A stretch of DNA of 64,000 nt, taken from the NCBI GenBank assembly GCA_025531455.1, contig JAMYHL010000077.1, positions 62,001 through 126,000 on the forward strand, in the 5' to 3' direction. The stretch is from Apiotrichum sp. Y4204. Its lineage: Eukaryota > Basidiomycota > Tremellomycetes > Trichosporonales > Trichosporonaceae. The position numbers and the translations under genes were made by a program. Under the pieces are notes generated by a model, which saw only the letters and a list, made by a program, of their open reading frames with translations, was not told the origin of the DNA and did no database searches. Below, in pieces: positions 11,582-23,905 of this stretch (positions are counted from its first letter, which is position 1; every line of letters starts with the position of its first letter).

Positions 11582-14500
11582 CTACTTCCCCACTGGACTC
11601 TGCGCGCGACTCGCTGCCCGGCTCTGCGCCCGCGACTGCGCCGGACTCCGTCCAAGAGGCGTTATGATTCCGCTGCCGAACTGCGAGTGCAGCAGCCCCC
11701 CAGAGAGCGTCATCTGCCCGCGGCCAAAGCCTGGGAGCAGCATTGACCCGTCCCATCCATCAAACGCGTCTGCCGACATGAACGTCGGGAGATACTCGGC
11801 CCACCCGTTGCCTGGCACCGCCTGCGGCGTGCCGGCTGTAGGGTATGCCTGTCCCAGTGTCGCTGTCGGCGAGTTTTGTACCGACTCCGAGGGTCCCGCA
11901 GCTGATGGGAGAATCCTGGTGGTTAGCCGTGTGCTCAATTTCGTCTTCTGCCAGCACTCACATCATGTCACCGCCCTGCGGTATGAAGGCAAACTGCGTT
12001 TCGCTGAGCATGTCGCTCGGCCACGCGCCCTCGCCTATCAGTGCTGGGTCGAATACATGATCCGTAGCCATCGGCAGTGCCGCGCCGTTCTGCATGGGCG
12101 AGCCAGCACGCGAAACCTGTCGCGATGGGTGGGCGGATGGTCCACGGCGGGTCTTGCGCACAATCTCGCGGATGAACGCGGCGTAGATCGCTGGCTGGTG
12201 TGATGGGTCCACAGCACAGTCTTCGAGAATATCGGCGACTTCAGTGACGAGGGCGAAGATTGCCTCCTCGCAGTCGTGGTATGGCCGCAACTCTGGTTTG
12301 AGCAGCTTCAGGAGAGATAACAACTGGGCGTCAGAAGGAGGCGTCGACAAGTGGTACTCACGGCATAACTGCACATGACAAAGTTGGTGTCCGGGAGATA
12401 TGGGAGGTAGCCGCGTTTAAGGAAGAGTTCTTTGACTACGGTGCAAACCCGAGTGGCAGCCTCATACACGTTGGTGAGGAAGAAGGTAATGTCCATCTTT
12501 GCCCGCTCAAGGGCGTTCTCGAGACCAAACGAGTAGAGGACAAGCGACGAGTACGCGTAGTAGAACTGGGCACGCGAGTCGTACTCCACGACGCCACCAT
12601 CTTCAGTCACAATACTGGACGTTTTGCTCTGCCATTCGTGTAGCCATCGACGAAGTTCCTCGTGTGCGGATCTCACGATCAACATATCTGATGTTAGCTG
12701 GAATCTGTCATTCACAGGCAACCCGGATGACGCACAATCACAGTCTTCCCGAAGACCCGAAATCGTAGTGGTCGAAGAGTAGATCGAGTCGATGGCACGG
12801 CTCATAATCTGCTGGAGGACGACGTATGCGGCAAGACCGTGGTCCGAATACAGCGAGTAGCGCTGCTGATGCCATGACGTTTCGCTTGCATGACGGATGA
12901 TATAGTCCTCGCGCAGCGTGTACGGCTTGCCCATCTGTGCAGACACAGAGCGGTCGAGCACGAAACACATGAGCCAGCATCGTTCGCGGTTGATGATCTA
13001 CAGTCAGCGCAGCCCCTTCCCCACCCCGGTCTCAACCACCAAACTCACCTCCAAATCACGTTCCCTGCCCTCTCGCGTATCCAATCCCGACATGACGCTC
13101 TTCCGATGCAAGTTGAGGTCGGTCGCCATACGAATGGCCATACCCAGCATGAGCCATGTGCGGTCCTGCTCGAATGTTTTCTCTGGTCCAAGCGTCCACA
13201 TCGCCAACAACAGATACGCCTGGCATACTTCTACACTCTTGTATCTGCGGTGTCAATACACAGCATGGAAGAGACTGCTCACCCTCTGGAGGGAACCTCA
13301 AACGACAAACGCTTGGCGTACACCGAAAGGGAGGTGTGCAATTCTGGTCGTTTCGTATAGTATCGAGCTGCCAGAGCACAAATGCTGTACAGGTCAGCTA
13401 CACCACGCCAGACGTCACCTACACTGTACACAAGAACTGGCTGCGTTGCAAAACGAGATCGGGCGTGTGGAAGTCTCGGTAGATGAGGGGGACGTGTGGA
13501 GACACTGTCGGTGTCAGCACTCGTGCAATCGCGACACCACTGTCACTCACTGTGCTTGAAGTAGATGTCGAACAACTCGCCAATCTCCTCCCTGGTCACG
13601 ATTGTCAGCAGCTCGGGGAGGCGATCGTCCGTCGCACCCGGTATGTGGCCGATACCTCCAGGCTTGAAGTAATTGGACGCCGCAACACCGACTTCAGGAC
13701 TTCCGCGCACGTCACTCGTCGCATGGCGCTGACCTGCCCCGCCGTTCCGGGAAGCGCCGAGACTGAGCGGGGAAGGTCGGATCGGCAGGTTGCCATTCCG
13801 TCCACTACTCAAAGGGCCCTTTTTCATTGCAGAGTCGGTGTTTTGCAGACTAGCCTCGGCAAGCAGACCAAGCGGTGAGAGGACATTGTCAGGAAGGGAG
13901 TGGAGACGAGGGGAAAGTGGGGGTCGATGCGGGCCGGCGGTGGCCGAGTCCTCATTGCGGACTCCCGATTCGTGGTGGCCACCGTAGCTGAAGCTGCTCG
14001 AACGGTCGAGCGGGGCGGGGGTGTGGGAACTGATGAGAGACATCACGTCGGGGTCTCCAGCCGCCGATTGCAGTGCGCTCGAGAAAGTGCTGATAGATCC
14101 CTGGTCGAGATGGCTCAGTGCCTGGTTGTCAGCTGGTTCCCGCGTACCATCTCATTCGACTTACACTGCCAATGCCCTTGAGAGCCTTCTCCATCTTGGA
14201 GATCTTGGCTGCAAGCGCCTCGTTCTTGCGTGTGCTTCGTTTCCCGCGATTGGACTCTTCGAAGATACACTCGTGGCCGCCCGACTTGCATCGCTGTATG
14301 GCGTCAGTCTGTCACTTTGCCGGCGGTGGCACTCCGGGGAATCCGGGGGCGCTTGGGCGCCCAGACGAACCTTGCATGGGCCGTTCGGACCACTGGATTC
14401 ATCTGGTATACAACGCATCTTGATCTTTCGACAGCTGTGGTGTTAGCAAAGTGAACCGAGGTGGTGGCGACGGCGGCGGCGGTGCTGTCGAGGTCCGTCC

Positions 14501-15031
14501 ACTTCTGACTCACGCGATGCACGCTCTGGAACCGCGCGTGAGCTTGACCTTCGGCTTGCCATCGGGGCCCTTGACAATCTTCCTGTTGGGTTTTGCTGCT
14601 GCAGCGGCAAGTTTTGCAGCTGCAGTCTGGCTGTTATCGCTGTCATTGTCATCATCGTCATCGTCGTCATCGTCGCTGTCGCCATCTTTTGTGTCGGATC
14701 CTTGTGTGCGGGGGCGCTTCGCATCCGATGGGCCCGAATTGTTAGACGAGGCAGCTGCCACGGCCGCGGCAGCGGCAAAGGCTGCAGGATCAAAGCCGCC
14801 GGCGGAACCCCGGCCTGAAGGGGGGAAGGCGGCCAGGTTCATGTTCGAGTAAGCCGACGCGTACGGGTGGTTGTTCATCGAGGTGGGCCAGTGGGAGTCG
14901 TGACTGCCGTTGCTGGTGTTGTTCTCCTTCGAGGAGTGCTGTTTGCTAGGCGACGACGACTTGTTCGGGGACGATTGGCTGAATCCTAGGAGTTGAGCTG
15001 CTGTTGCGTTATCGTCCCATGACCTCTTCAT
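11582..15031 (-). CDS. Zn2Cys6 fungal transcription factor
   Basis: Nuclear DNA-binding regulator; target genes unknown. The first exon (from ATG 15031) is Ser/Asn-rich, then has poly-Ala, a run of Asp and a basic stretch ending RGSRACIA. After an intron the zinc cluster continues as CRKIKMRC, then GPNGPCKRCKSGGHEC, giving the six Cys of a binuclear Zn cluster with C-x11-C in the loop. A linker-coiled-coil follows (KNEALAAKISKMEKALKGI). The fungal-TF middle homology region includes TWLMLGMAIRMATDLNLHR, CWLMCFVLDRSVSAQMGKPY and downstream helices. The C-terminus carries repeated AQSRA units. Many small introns. It resembles the PriB/Aro80-like group only loosely, so no name is given. It ends 186 bp from ATG18, tail to tail. 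Confidence 0.9.
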
Positions 15032-17461
15032 GATACGCTAGCGGCTGCGAGGAGGGGTGTCGTCGGCCGTGCGTCGATGGATGCAACGCGTAGCCGGCGA
15101 GCGAAAATGACGATGAGATGCAGCCGGGTGGATGGATGGAAGGGTGGGTGGATGAACGGATGAATGGAATGGATATCGGGAAAACGAGGTGAGATTCGAT
15201 GAATAACGCACAGGCAGGGGCGGCGAAGGACAAGTCGCAGGGGGGGGTCAAGCACGCGGTCCGGAGTCGAGGCCGGAGGTGGGATCGAATGCGCCGAGCA
15301 GGCGAACGGCAATAGACGAATAACAAAGGGCCAACAGCCAGCGCTGATGCTAGGAGAGGGGGCCAGAGGAAAGGCGTTGTGGATGCCACACCTGGCTGCG
15401 GGGTCGTTGGATCCTAGTCGTGTGGGGTAGTGCAGGGAAACAAAACCCAAAGCCGCGCGGGGGGATCAATAAAGAAGGAATAAAAGGAGAAAAGCGGCAA
15501 GGGATGCAAGACCACAGCACACACGGGGAGCAGACGAGACGGAGACGATCAACGGTGGTGGCTCGAGGCGTTACCGGAGTGCGGGGAAGCGTGCGGAGAT
15601 GTACTTTATCGGGGGGCCGGAGGGGGGTGGATGTGGAGAAGGTGTGTGTGACAAGTGCAAGTTGACCGGTCTGCCGGGAGGGTGGGATAGGGGAGGAGAT
15701 GGGTTGAATGTTGATGATGATGATGGCGAGGAGCAAGTTATTGATAGCGGAGAAAGCGGGGAAGCAGCCAAAAACGATGGCCGAGGGCAGGGAAATGGCA
15801 AGGAATAGGCACAAGAGCACGAGGCAGAAAGTGACCGGAGTGGTCGGTGTGGGTGGGTGGAGTGCAAGTTTGCCGGTACTGACCCGGCAATACGGGGCGG
15901 GAGGAGGGGGGGCAGCGCAGAGTGACAGAGAAAAAGTGGGCCCGTGCAGAAGAGTGGACGAGAGGCGCGAGCGGCTCTGGGCGGGCGAGAGGCCGCGAGA
16001 GGAGAGGGTCGGCAGCGGGCGCGGTCCGCGTGGTGCTTTGTGGGTTCACCCGCCAGAACAAAAATGCGGCGGCCATGCGACCAGAGCAAGAGGCCAGAGC
16101 GCCAGAGGCCATACACACACACAACAGTACATACATGCATGCAGTGCGCAGACAGCAGCCAGCCAGCAGCCAGCATGCCAGCAGTCTGTGGTAGTGAGAG
16201 CTGGATGAAAGTGTGGCGTTTTGCTCTCATGCCTTCTACAGCCTGCCCCCGGCGCCCGGTTATAGCACAGCCCGGCTGCCGCATTTTGTCGTCCTACCTG
16301 TGCCTGGCCGCCCTGTGCGCCCCCGCTGTTTGGCCTGTTTGGCCCGGTGAGTGTACAAAGTGTACATGAGTGTCTCCTCTGCTTCCATGCCTCATTAACC
16401 TGATTGCTGTCTTGCTCGGCATGCTCGGGCGCGGTCTCATCACCGTGGATATCACGAAGATCACGGCAATCAAAAAGCTACGAGCAGAAAAATCATGTAC
16501 ATGGCCATGGATTATCGGAACGGAATCAGATTGCACCTCGGATGACCATGACTTCGACCTGAGCACACCCCGGAAGCTCGATCCGTGTCGATCATCTCGG
16601 AAGCTTCGGAAGGGGTCGAACACCGGTTCACCCCGGCACCAACAGGTAGCCGGGCCCCCAGGACAGAGTGACCCTCCGTAGTAATTATGTAAGGCGACCG
16701 CATGGGAACAGCGTTTCAAAAGTCACGTGATGCCAATGGTCGAATTCAAGAACCAAATATGAAATTGATGCCTCGATGAGTGCTTTTCGCGGACCTCCTG
16801 AGTCATGCTCCCGTCCCCCAGGTGATTCCCACCCGAGTCAAATCGCGAAATCACCTCAATCTTAATAATCTTATTAACATCGGCTGTTGCTCTATTACAA
16901 CATGAGTTCTTTATGCGGCCACCCTCGGCCACAGATTTCGGCTCGGATGGACATGGCCGATACTCCGTTCCGCACGTAGGATCCTCACCCTGGCAACTGA
17001 TTTGTTGTGGCCCAAGCGCACGCAGCTGTCGTGTTGTGTAGTGCCGAGCCGCGAGCGCCAGCCCACATACCGATGGCCGAACCAGTCCGAGAAATGTCGA
17101 CATCATTGACAACCCAAAACGACCACAGTACCACACAGTGCAACAATCTCACAATCTCACGATCCCACAACGACAACAGTACGACAGAGCAACGGCAACA
17201 AGCAGAGAAAAGAGACGTTGTCCTGCACAGCGAATCTCACTCATCGCCATCGCCCATCTGTACTATAATAATAGCCCGCGCCCTCATTGCGCCACTCACC
17301 TTGTCTGATCCCTCTTTATCAGATTGCAGCTGGACCGGGCCGAGCCTATCGACCAATCGACCGACGTTACCCATTCGCAAAAGCACACGACCGCGTCGCC
17401 GCCATCCTCACTTTCGCAATTATCCACTTGTCCACCTCACTCCCACACCCTACCCACCATC
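15032..17461. other. 2.4-kb divergent spacer between the Zn2Cys6 factor and ATM1
   Basis: No convincing gene on either strand. The first 1.2 kb is strongly purine-rich on + (pyrimidine-rich on the factor's own strand), as expected of a long 5' leader of the transcription factor, with several short upstream frames. A TCACGTGA palindrome is at 16723-16730. The ATM1 side (17100-17461) is CA/CT-rich. Confidence 0.5.
16153..16185. repeat. CAGCC-type simple repeat
   Basis: Imperfect tandem CAGC/CAGCCAGC units. A similar tract occurs at 25927-25980. Noncoding position; probably slippage-derived. Confidence 0.6.
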
Positions 17462-19966
17462 ATGCACATCACCGGCCTCCGCGCTTCGCGGGCGGCGGGC
17501 GGTGTGCTGAGCAGCGCAATGAGCTCATCACGGATACCGACTGGCCCGCTCCGATTGGCACGCGGCATCAGCTCCTGCGCGCGCTCGCGACCGTCTCAAT
17601 CGCGAACACTGGCGGCCCTCACACCCCCTGTAGCTGAATCCTTGCGGCCACCACGAGCTGCCTTCCTATCCACTACGGCGTTCCGGTCAGAACCGACTAA
17701 AGCTCCCATCTCCAGTTCCTCGTCATCATCGTCTCCCTCACCACCAACAGCCGTCAATCCCGATGTTGCGAGCCAGAAGGTGTCCGAGAAGAAACAGGCT
17801 CAGACAGACTACACGATTCTGCGGCAGCTCGCGACCAACGTGTGGCCGAAGGGAAACACTGGGGTCAAAATCCGCGTCGTCACGGCCCTCACGCTCCTCG
17901 TGGCCGGTAAGGTCCTCAATGTCCAGGTGCCCTTCTTCTTCAAGGAGATCGTCGACGGCCTCAACGTACCAATCACCTCGGACACGGCAGTGTGGACAAT
18001 TGCTGGTGCCGCCATCGCAGGCTGTGAGTATAGGTTCAGTTCTTTGCTGACAGGCAGATGGTCTTGCTCGTGTCTGCGCTACTGGGTTTGGTGAGCTCCG
18101 CAATGCCGTCTTTGCGACAGTCGCACAGGGCACTATTCGTAAGGTCGCGCGCGAGACCTTCGGCCACCTCCTCAACATGGACATGAAGTTCCACCTCGAG
18201 CGCCAGACCGGTGGTCTCACGCGAGCGATCGACCGTGGCACAAAGTGAGCTTGCTCAAGCTCCCAAGCTGACATGCAGGGGTATCTCGTTCATCCTGTCG
18301 TCAATCGTCTTCCACGTTATTCCAACCGCGCTTGAGATTTCGATGGTGTGCGGCATTCTGACATGGAAGTTTGGCTGGGACTTTGCGGCAGTGACTGCCA
18401 TCACCATGGCGCTCTACACTTGGTTCACTGTTCAGACGACCGCATGGCGGTGAGTTGCAACTCATGACGGAGAGCTAACCATTAGAACGCAGTTCCGCAA
18501 GCAGGCAAATGCTGCGGACAACAAGGGCGCGACGCACGCGGTCGACTCGCTGATCAACTACGAGGCTGTTAAGGCGTTCAACAACGAAAAGTACGAGATC
18601 AAGCAGTACGACGCGACGCTCAAGACGTACGAGAAGGCATCGATCAAGATTGCCACTTCGCTCGCATTCCTCAACTCTGGACAGAACTTCATCTTCTCCT
18701 CGGCACTTACCATGATGATGCTTCTCGGGGCGCAGGGTATCCTGAAGGGTGAGTTTAGCAGGCAAAGCACCAGAAACTCACGACAGGTACTATGACGGTT
18801 GGCGACCTTGTGCTGGTCAACCAGCTCGTCTTCCAGCTGTCGCTGCCGCTCAACTTCCTTGGAACCGTGTACCGCGAACTTCGCCAAAGTCTGATCGACA
18901 TGGAGGTCATGTTCAACCTGCAGAACGTCAAGCCGACCATCCACGACAAGCCGGGTGTCAAGGAGCTGCAGCTGAAGGGTGGCGAGATCAAGTTTGAGAA
19001 CGTCAACTTTGGGTACCACCCTCAGCGCCCGATTCTGCAGAACCTGAGCCTCACCATTCCAGCGGGCAAGAAGGTCGCGCTTGTGGGTCCCTCGGGCTGC
19101 GGCAAGTCGACGGTATTCCGTCTGCTGTTCCGCTTCTACGACGCGCAGAGCGGCCGCATCCTCGTCGACGGACAGGACATTCGTGATGTCTCCCTCGAGT
19201 CGCTGCGCAAGGCAGTAGGCGTTGTCCCCCAGGACACTCCCCTCTTCCACGCGGACCTCCTCCACAACATCCGGTACGGCAAGCTGGACGCGACAGACGC
19301 AGAGGTGTACGAGGCGGCGCGCAAGGCGCAACTGGACAAGACGATCGCAAAGCTGCCGGACGGGTACCTCACCAAGGTCGGCGAGCGCGGACTCATGATC
19401 AGTGGTGGCGAGAAGCAGCGCGTGGCGGTCGCGCGTCTGCTGCTTAAGGACACTCCGATCAACTTCTTTGACGAGGCGACCTCCGCTCTTGACGTGTACA
19501 CTGAAACGGAACTTATGCGGAATATCAACAACACCCTCGTGGACGGCACCAAGACGAGTGTCTTCATCGCGCACAGGCTGCGCACCATCTCCGATGCGGG
19601 TGAGTATCGGGAGAGGCGGGGAGTGAGCACTTGCTTCAGGCGAAATGGACTGCGTGCGAGGGCACGGGCGTGGGCGCGCGAGCGTGTTGAGGGTGTCGCG
19701 AGTCTGTCACACCGGTGTCCAGAAACCTTCATGTCCAAAATCACAGCCACTGACACCCAGACATCATCATCGTCCTTCAGGAGGGCCACGTCGCGGAGCA
19801 GGGCACGCACGAGGAGCTGCTGCGCAACGTCGGGGGCGTGTACTACAACCTGTGGAACGCGCAGCTGACGGAGAGCGTCAAGGAGGACGTGGACGCTGCG
19901 TTTGACGAAGAGATTGCGCTCGAGGCCGATGGCAAGGGCGAGGGACCGAAGCAGGGAAGCAAGTAG
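17462..19966 (+). CDS. ATM1: Mitochondrial ABC transporter Atm1
   Basis: Inner-membrane half-transporter that exports the sulfur-containing compound used for cytosolic Fe-S protein assembly. The start at 17462 gives an Arg/Ser-rich, acid-free N-terminus ([16 protein letters not shown]) suited to mitochondrial import; the open frame upstream of it contains no better-placed ATG. Introns at 18024-18057 and later ones restore [35 protein letters not shown] and [20 protein letters not shown]. The nucleotide-binding domain has Walker [11 protein letters not shown], signature [18 protein letters not shown], Walker [13 protein letters not shown] and switch [13 protein letters not shown]. All are intact. 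The last intron (from about 19602) is longer, with no obvious content. Confidence 0.96.
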
Positions 19967-20838
19967 GTGTGTACGCGTATCATGCATTGCATTGGATCTT
20001 GGGAGATGGGGTGGGCGGGTGGTACGACAACAGTCGACAGCGAGATCGGCGTTAGAGGGAGGTCTCCATCAGCAGAGGCTGTGAGGATGTGAGCTGCTGG
20101 AATGAGCTGTCGCTGATGGCTGATGGCTAATGGCTGATGTCGGCTGTGGTGCGACGTGAGCCAAAACAATTCATCACCCATCACCGATGTTCCATCACTG
20201 ATCACTGATCCGCGATCAATGATCGCCCAGTTGACTCATCAATACCACTAATCTCTGAAACACCGATACTATACGTACGATACCTTGGGCGGCCGCGCTG
20301 TAAAGGTGCAGGATGCAGGACGCGTTGCGGCGCGCAGCAGACGAAACCTTTGCGCGGCACACGGCGTCCGCGTAGCGGTTCACCAGTTGCATCAGTTGGA
20401 CAAACGCACACACGGCGCGATTGGGTACACACAGACACACGCAACCTGCGACTGTTTACTGTTTGGCTCTTGCGCTCGCTGCTGGATATGTGTCTGCCCT
20501 CGTCAGCCTGTCTTCCCTCTTCATCTGATTCTGCGCTGTCTTCCCTCTGCTACTTGAGTGAGTCATCTCATCCTCATTCTTTTCCTCATTCTCACCCACT
20601 TCCAACTCTTTTTCCTCTTCCTCGTTTCCCGGTCCTCCCTCGGTTTGTTGACTTCGCCTCTTTCTTTTCCTTCTTTCCCTCCTCTTCTAACTTTCTCTTC
20701 TACTTTACTCTCCTCCTCGAGACACATCCTTCTCTTCTCACCTCTACGACCCACCTTGTGAGCTGCCTAACCCTAGCCTCTGGGCCTCTAGCTCACACCA
20801 GATCCTCACCTCACAGATTCGGTACAGCCCTGACCATA
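19967..20838. other. Intergenic and pyrimidine-rich leader of the AT-hook gene
   Basis: No separate gene. 20560-20760 is almost pure CT, a likely 5' leader. The frame of the downstream gene stays open through it, with an in-frame ATG near 20488, so a longer N-terminus is possible but its Ser/Phe/Leu composition looks like translated leader. Confidence 0.5.
20112..20139 (+). repeat. 4 x 7-bp tandem repeat (GCTGATG)
   Basis: Four head-to-tail heptamers, one with a T-to-A change in the unit, in the ATM1 3' flank. The following 80 bases are rich in related ATCAC/GATC words. Confidence 0.6.
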
Positions 20839-21832
20839 ATGAACTTCAAACTGCCGGCCGCTCGCGAGGCGATCCCCGATCCTATCATTACCGTCTCCGC
20901 TGCTCCTCTCTCCCCTGCAACTTTACCTACCGCTTCCTTTACGTCTTCCTCTCTGCCCCCCTCTGCACCCACCTGGGCCACAATCAACACCCCGAAGAGA
21001 CCACACCTCGGCGTTCCGGATGGCAACTACAATCTCTTGACCTCTCCTTCGTCTGCAAACTGGGCCTTAACTCCCTTTCCTCTTGGTCCCGACTCGGGCG
21101 CTTCAATCAGCACTTTGCGCGGCTTCCCCGGCACTAAATCCATCGGTCCCCTGCCCTTCCAGCTCTCCGGCCTAAAGGGTGCTCTTCACTTCGACGATGA
21201 CGGCAATCTTCTCGAAAACGAGCTCCTCTCCAGCCCCGTCCAGCCCGATTCTCCCGTCGCCGTAAAGCGCCAGCGCTTTGGGAGTGTCACCGCGACTACC
21301 ATGAGGCCAAACCCCTCTGCCAAGGGGAAAAGGTCGATTGTCAAGAAGCCGAGCAACAAGGAGAACCGGCAACCCGGACCTCATGAGGTGGTCGGAGAAG
21401 TCGTCGAGGGCTCCTCTGAATTGTTAGAGAAAAAAAGGAAGCCTGCTCGTCGCGGCCCTGGCCGTCCCCGCACCCGTCCACCTTCCGAACTCACTGCCGT
21501 GAAGAGCCGCCAACCCAAGTCTACCAAGGCCCCCACCGCTGCATCAGCGTCCAAGCCCGTCTCGCCTCCAAAGGTGTTCTTCTCAACCGACGTCGGGTAC
21601 AACAAGGCCCGCCTTGCCCGTCTTCTTCCCAACCGCTGTGCGGGTGCCAAGGACGGCGGGAACCGCGGGGGTGAGTGCAATTGATCGTGGCGGGCAGCGG
21701 TGCTGACATCGGTGCGCAGAGCTCTGCGTGCCCGTGTTCCAAGTCACCGAGGACGACATGATTGAACCCTTGAATTGGGAGGAGAAGAGCCTGTGTGGAT
21801 ACTGTAATGTGTGGTTTGCCCCTCAGACGTAG
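20839..21832 (+). CDS. AT-hook protein with a C-terminal CxxC element
   Basis: Two exons (20839-21670 and 21720-21832), 314 residues. The N-terminal two thirds are Pro/Ser/Thr-rich and disordered. An AT-hook (RRGPGRPRTRP) lies around residue 215, preceded by a basic KKRKPAR patch, suggesting minor-groove binding to AT DNA and nuclear location. The last 60 residues are denser: FFSTDVGYNKARLARLLPNR, then after the intron LCVPVFQVTEDDMIEPLNWE and LCGYCNVWFAP. The Cys (RC, LC, CGYC) could bind zinc, but no complete finger is visible. The end is short compared with the DUF4451-type fungal regulators it faintly recalls. Function not recognised. Confidence 0.75.
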
Positions 21833-22219
21833 CGTTACAAGGGTGACATTGGTTGTACTAGATGACTTGACTTCAGCTTGTAGCAGGGGAGTGCTGTCTC
21901 TTAAGTCGTGATTGTGTTATAAATACTTTATACTTGGTATACTTGTAGCGTAGACGAAAAGCCACAGAGGCCACGAGTGAGACGACACATACGGCAATGC
22001 ATTTGATTGACGGCGATGAAGCGATGTTCATGTCGTGGGACCACCCTGGCGCGCCATGCTCTGTGCCACACTCACCTTGCCACTCACTCACCGGCCTCCA
22101 CCGGCTCAACTCGCCACATCTGACTGGCAGCTGATTTCGAGTGGAGGTCGTTTTCACAATCACATGCACACCTCCATCAGCCAACGTCATTGACATTTCC
22201 ATCTCCACTTTCCCACACC
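21833..22219. other. Intergenic
   Basis: 3' flank of the AT-hook gene and promoter of the next gene. Nothing recognisable. Confidence 0.5.
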
Positions 22220-23905
22220 ATGTCGCACCGACTAGCAAGAGTCCGGCCCCTCGGCGCGCCCCTGCGGCGCCCGCAGCGGGCACAGTTCCCGTGCGGCGTC
22301 CGCACCGTCTCGACACCGGCGCCGCAGCCGCTCCGCCTCCCGCCAGACATGCCGCGCGAGGACTACGCGTCGCCGGCAGTCTACGCGTTCTCGACCCTCG
22401 GCCGAATCGTAAAGTACCTCGTCCTCGGAGCCGTCGGGATTGGAGGAACAGTGTATGCCACGTATGAGGGCGTGCACGCCTACGTTGAGAACGTCTCGCT
22501 CGCGGCGCCGAGCCGCGCGGCCCCGGACGACAAATACGCATGGGCTGACGAGAACCTCCCATTCACTGGCGGCGTGAAAGGCGGCACCGACCCGCGCCTG
22601 GGATGGAAGGGGCGGCACGCGCTTCGCGCCGCGTACATTGCGTGGGAGTGGGGTGCCGGCGAGGCGAGCGCGCTGGCGATCCAGCGCCGGAGCTTCCACC
22701 CCGACATTGGCGGCGTCGCCGCCCGCGAATCCTGGGTGGACAGGGGGTACGAGATTGCGGAGGAGTACATCGACGTCGCGACGGCCGCTGCGCGGAAGAA
22801 CGGGATCGTCTTCCCGCGCGACATTGCGGGCCTCGGCCCGCCTACCAGCAGCGGCGGGGGTGCTGTCCCCGACCCGACGGCCACCGCGCTGCTCTCTCTC
22901 AAGGCCGGCGTGCTCGAGCGGATGAACACGCCCGCAACGCTTGCGCACGCAAAGGAGATCTACGAGCGCGTCCTCTGGGCCGAGAACGGCGCGCCGGACG
23001 CGAGCCCCGCGCACACGGCGCGCGTCGTGCGCCTCGCGCACAAGATTGGCGACCTTGCGCTCCGTGCCGGCGAGAACGCCGACGAGTGGTGGGCCTGGGG
23101 CCTCAAACGCGCGGGTCTCACCCTCCCGGAACCCGCCCCCGCCAGCCCCAAGCGCTCGTGGTGGTCGTTCGGCAGCACACCCGCGACACCGGCAGAGCCC
23201 CTCCCCGCTCTGCCGCCCACGGTCCTCCGCGCCGCGGCAGGCATCCTTATCGCGAGCTCGGCGGCCTCCGCGCAGAGCGGCGCGCTCGCCCGCGCATCGG
23301 AAGCGCAGAATACAGCGACAGAGCTCCTCCCGTCCCCTCACTGGGTCAACGGCCGGCTGGGCGTGAGCGTCCCGACGTCGTCGACGGGCCCGGAGACACT
23401 CCAGGCGACATGGGAGGCGTCGCGCGCCGCGCTTCTCGAGCTGCACCGCGCGTCGGTCGCGCACGCGCGTAGCGAGAAACCCAGCGTCGCGATCGCGCTC
23501 TCGTCCGACGCGGCGGACCACGCCGACGCCGTCCTCTCCGCGCTTACGCCGACTCTGCCTGTCGCGTACACTGCGCGCGGGAGCCCGCTCGCGCAGCCTG
23601 CGGAACGCCTGCTTCGGGACACGCTCCTAACTGGCGCCGAGGCGTACTTTACGCATGGTGCGCTACTGGAGCGCGCGGCGAGCACGGCCAAGGTCGACGA
23701 CAGGGTGCACGAGCTGGAACACGCGAGCGAGGCGTACGAGCGCGCCATGTCGCTCTCGGCCGCTGAGAGCGGGACGACGGATGCGCACCACCTCGGCGAC
23801 GCGGATGCCGTCGGCCGCGGCGAGGACTGGGCGCGATACTGGCGGGGATATGTGCGCAGCCGCGAGAAGATCATGAAGATCATGACTGAGGAGGGCAAGA
23901 AGTAG
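22220..23905 (+). CDS. Uncharacterised mitochondrial inner-membrane protein, TPR-like
   Basis: Single exon, 561 residues, very GC-rich. The first 45 residues are Arg-rich without early acidic residues (presequence-like). One membrane helix follows near residues 62-85 (IVKYLVLGAVGIGGTVYATY), and a large soluble region is built of helical Ala-rich repeats (LAHAKEIYERVLWAEN, VVRLAHKIGDLALRAGENAD, VHELEHASEAYERAMSL) that look like degenerate TPRs. This topology recalls Mgr3-like adaptors of the i-AAA protease, but I see no diagnostic motif, so that is a guess. The ATG at 22220 is preferred because the upstream in-frame one at 22190 adds only ten non-basic residues. Confidence 0.8.
   Translation: MSHRLARVRPLGAPLRRPQRAQFPCGVRTVSTPAPQPLRLPPDMPREDYASPAVYAFSTLGRIVKYLVLGAVGIGGTVYATYEGVHAYVENVSLAAPSRAAPDDKYAWADENLPFTGGVKGGTDPRLGWKGRHALRAAYIAWEWGAGEASALAIQRRSFHPDIGGVAARESWVDRGYEIAEEYIDVATAAARKNGIVFPRDIAGLGPPTSSGGGAVPDPTATALLSLKAGVLERMNTPATLAHAKEIYERVLWAENGAPDASPAHTARVVRLAHKIGDLALRAGENADEWWAWGLKRAGLTLPEPAPASPKRSWWSFGSTPATPAEPLPALPPTVLRAAAGILIASSAASAQSGALARASEAQNTATELLPSPHWVNGRLGVSVPTSSTGPETLQATWEASRAALLELHRASVAHARSEKPSVAIALSSDAADHADAVLSALTPTLPVAYTARGSPLAQPAERLLRDTLLTGAEAYFTHGALLERAASTAKVDDRVHELEHASEAYERAMSLSAAESGTTDAHHLGDADAVGRGEDWARYWRGYVRSREKIMKIMTEEGKK

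Noticed and set aside
18558..19574. 338-codon open frame antisense to ATM1
   Set aside because: Composition mirrors the ATM1 coding strand, and ATM1 motifs are intact on the sense strand. No domain in the antisense product.
20767..20776. CTAACCCTAG, resembling a telomerase RNA template
   Set aside because: Only ten bases, inside the CT-rich leader of the AT-hook gene, and related tremellomycetes have longer G runs in the telomere repeat.
22232..23521. 429-codon open frame on the minus strand
   Set aside because: It lies entirely opposite the 22220-23905 gene. Extreme third-position GC removes stop codons from the antisense frame; it is Arg-rich and has no domain.
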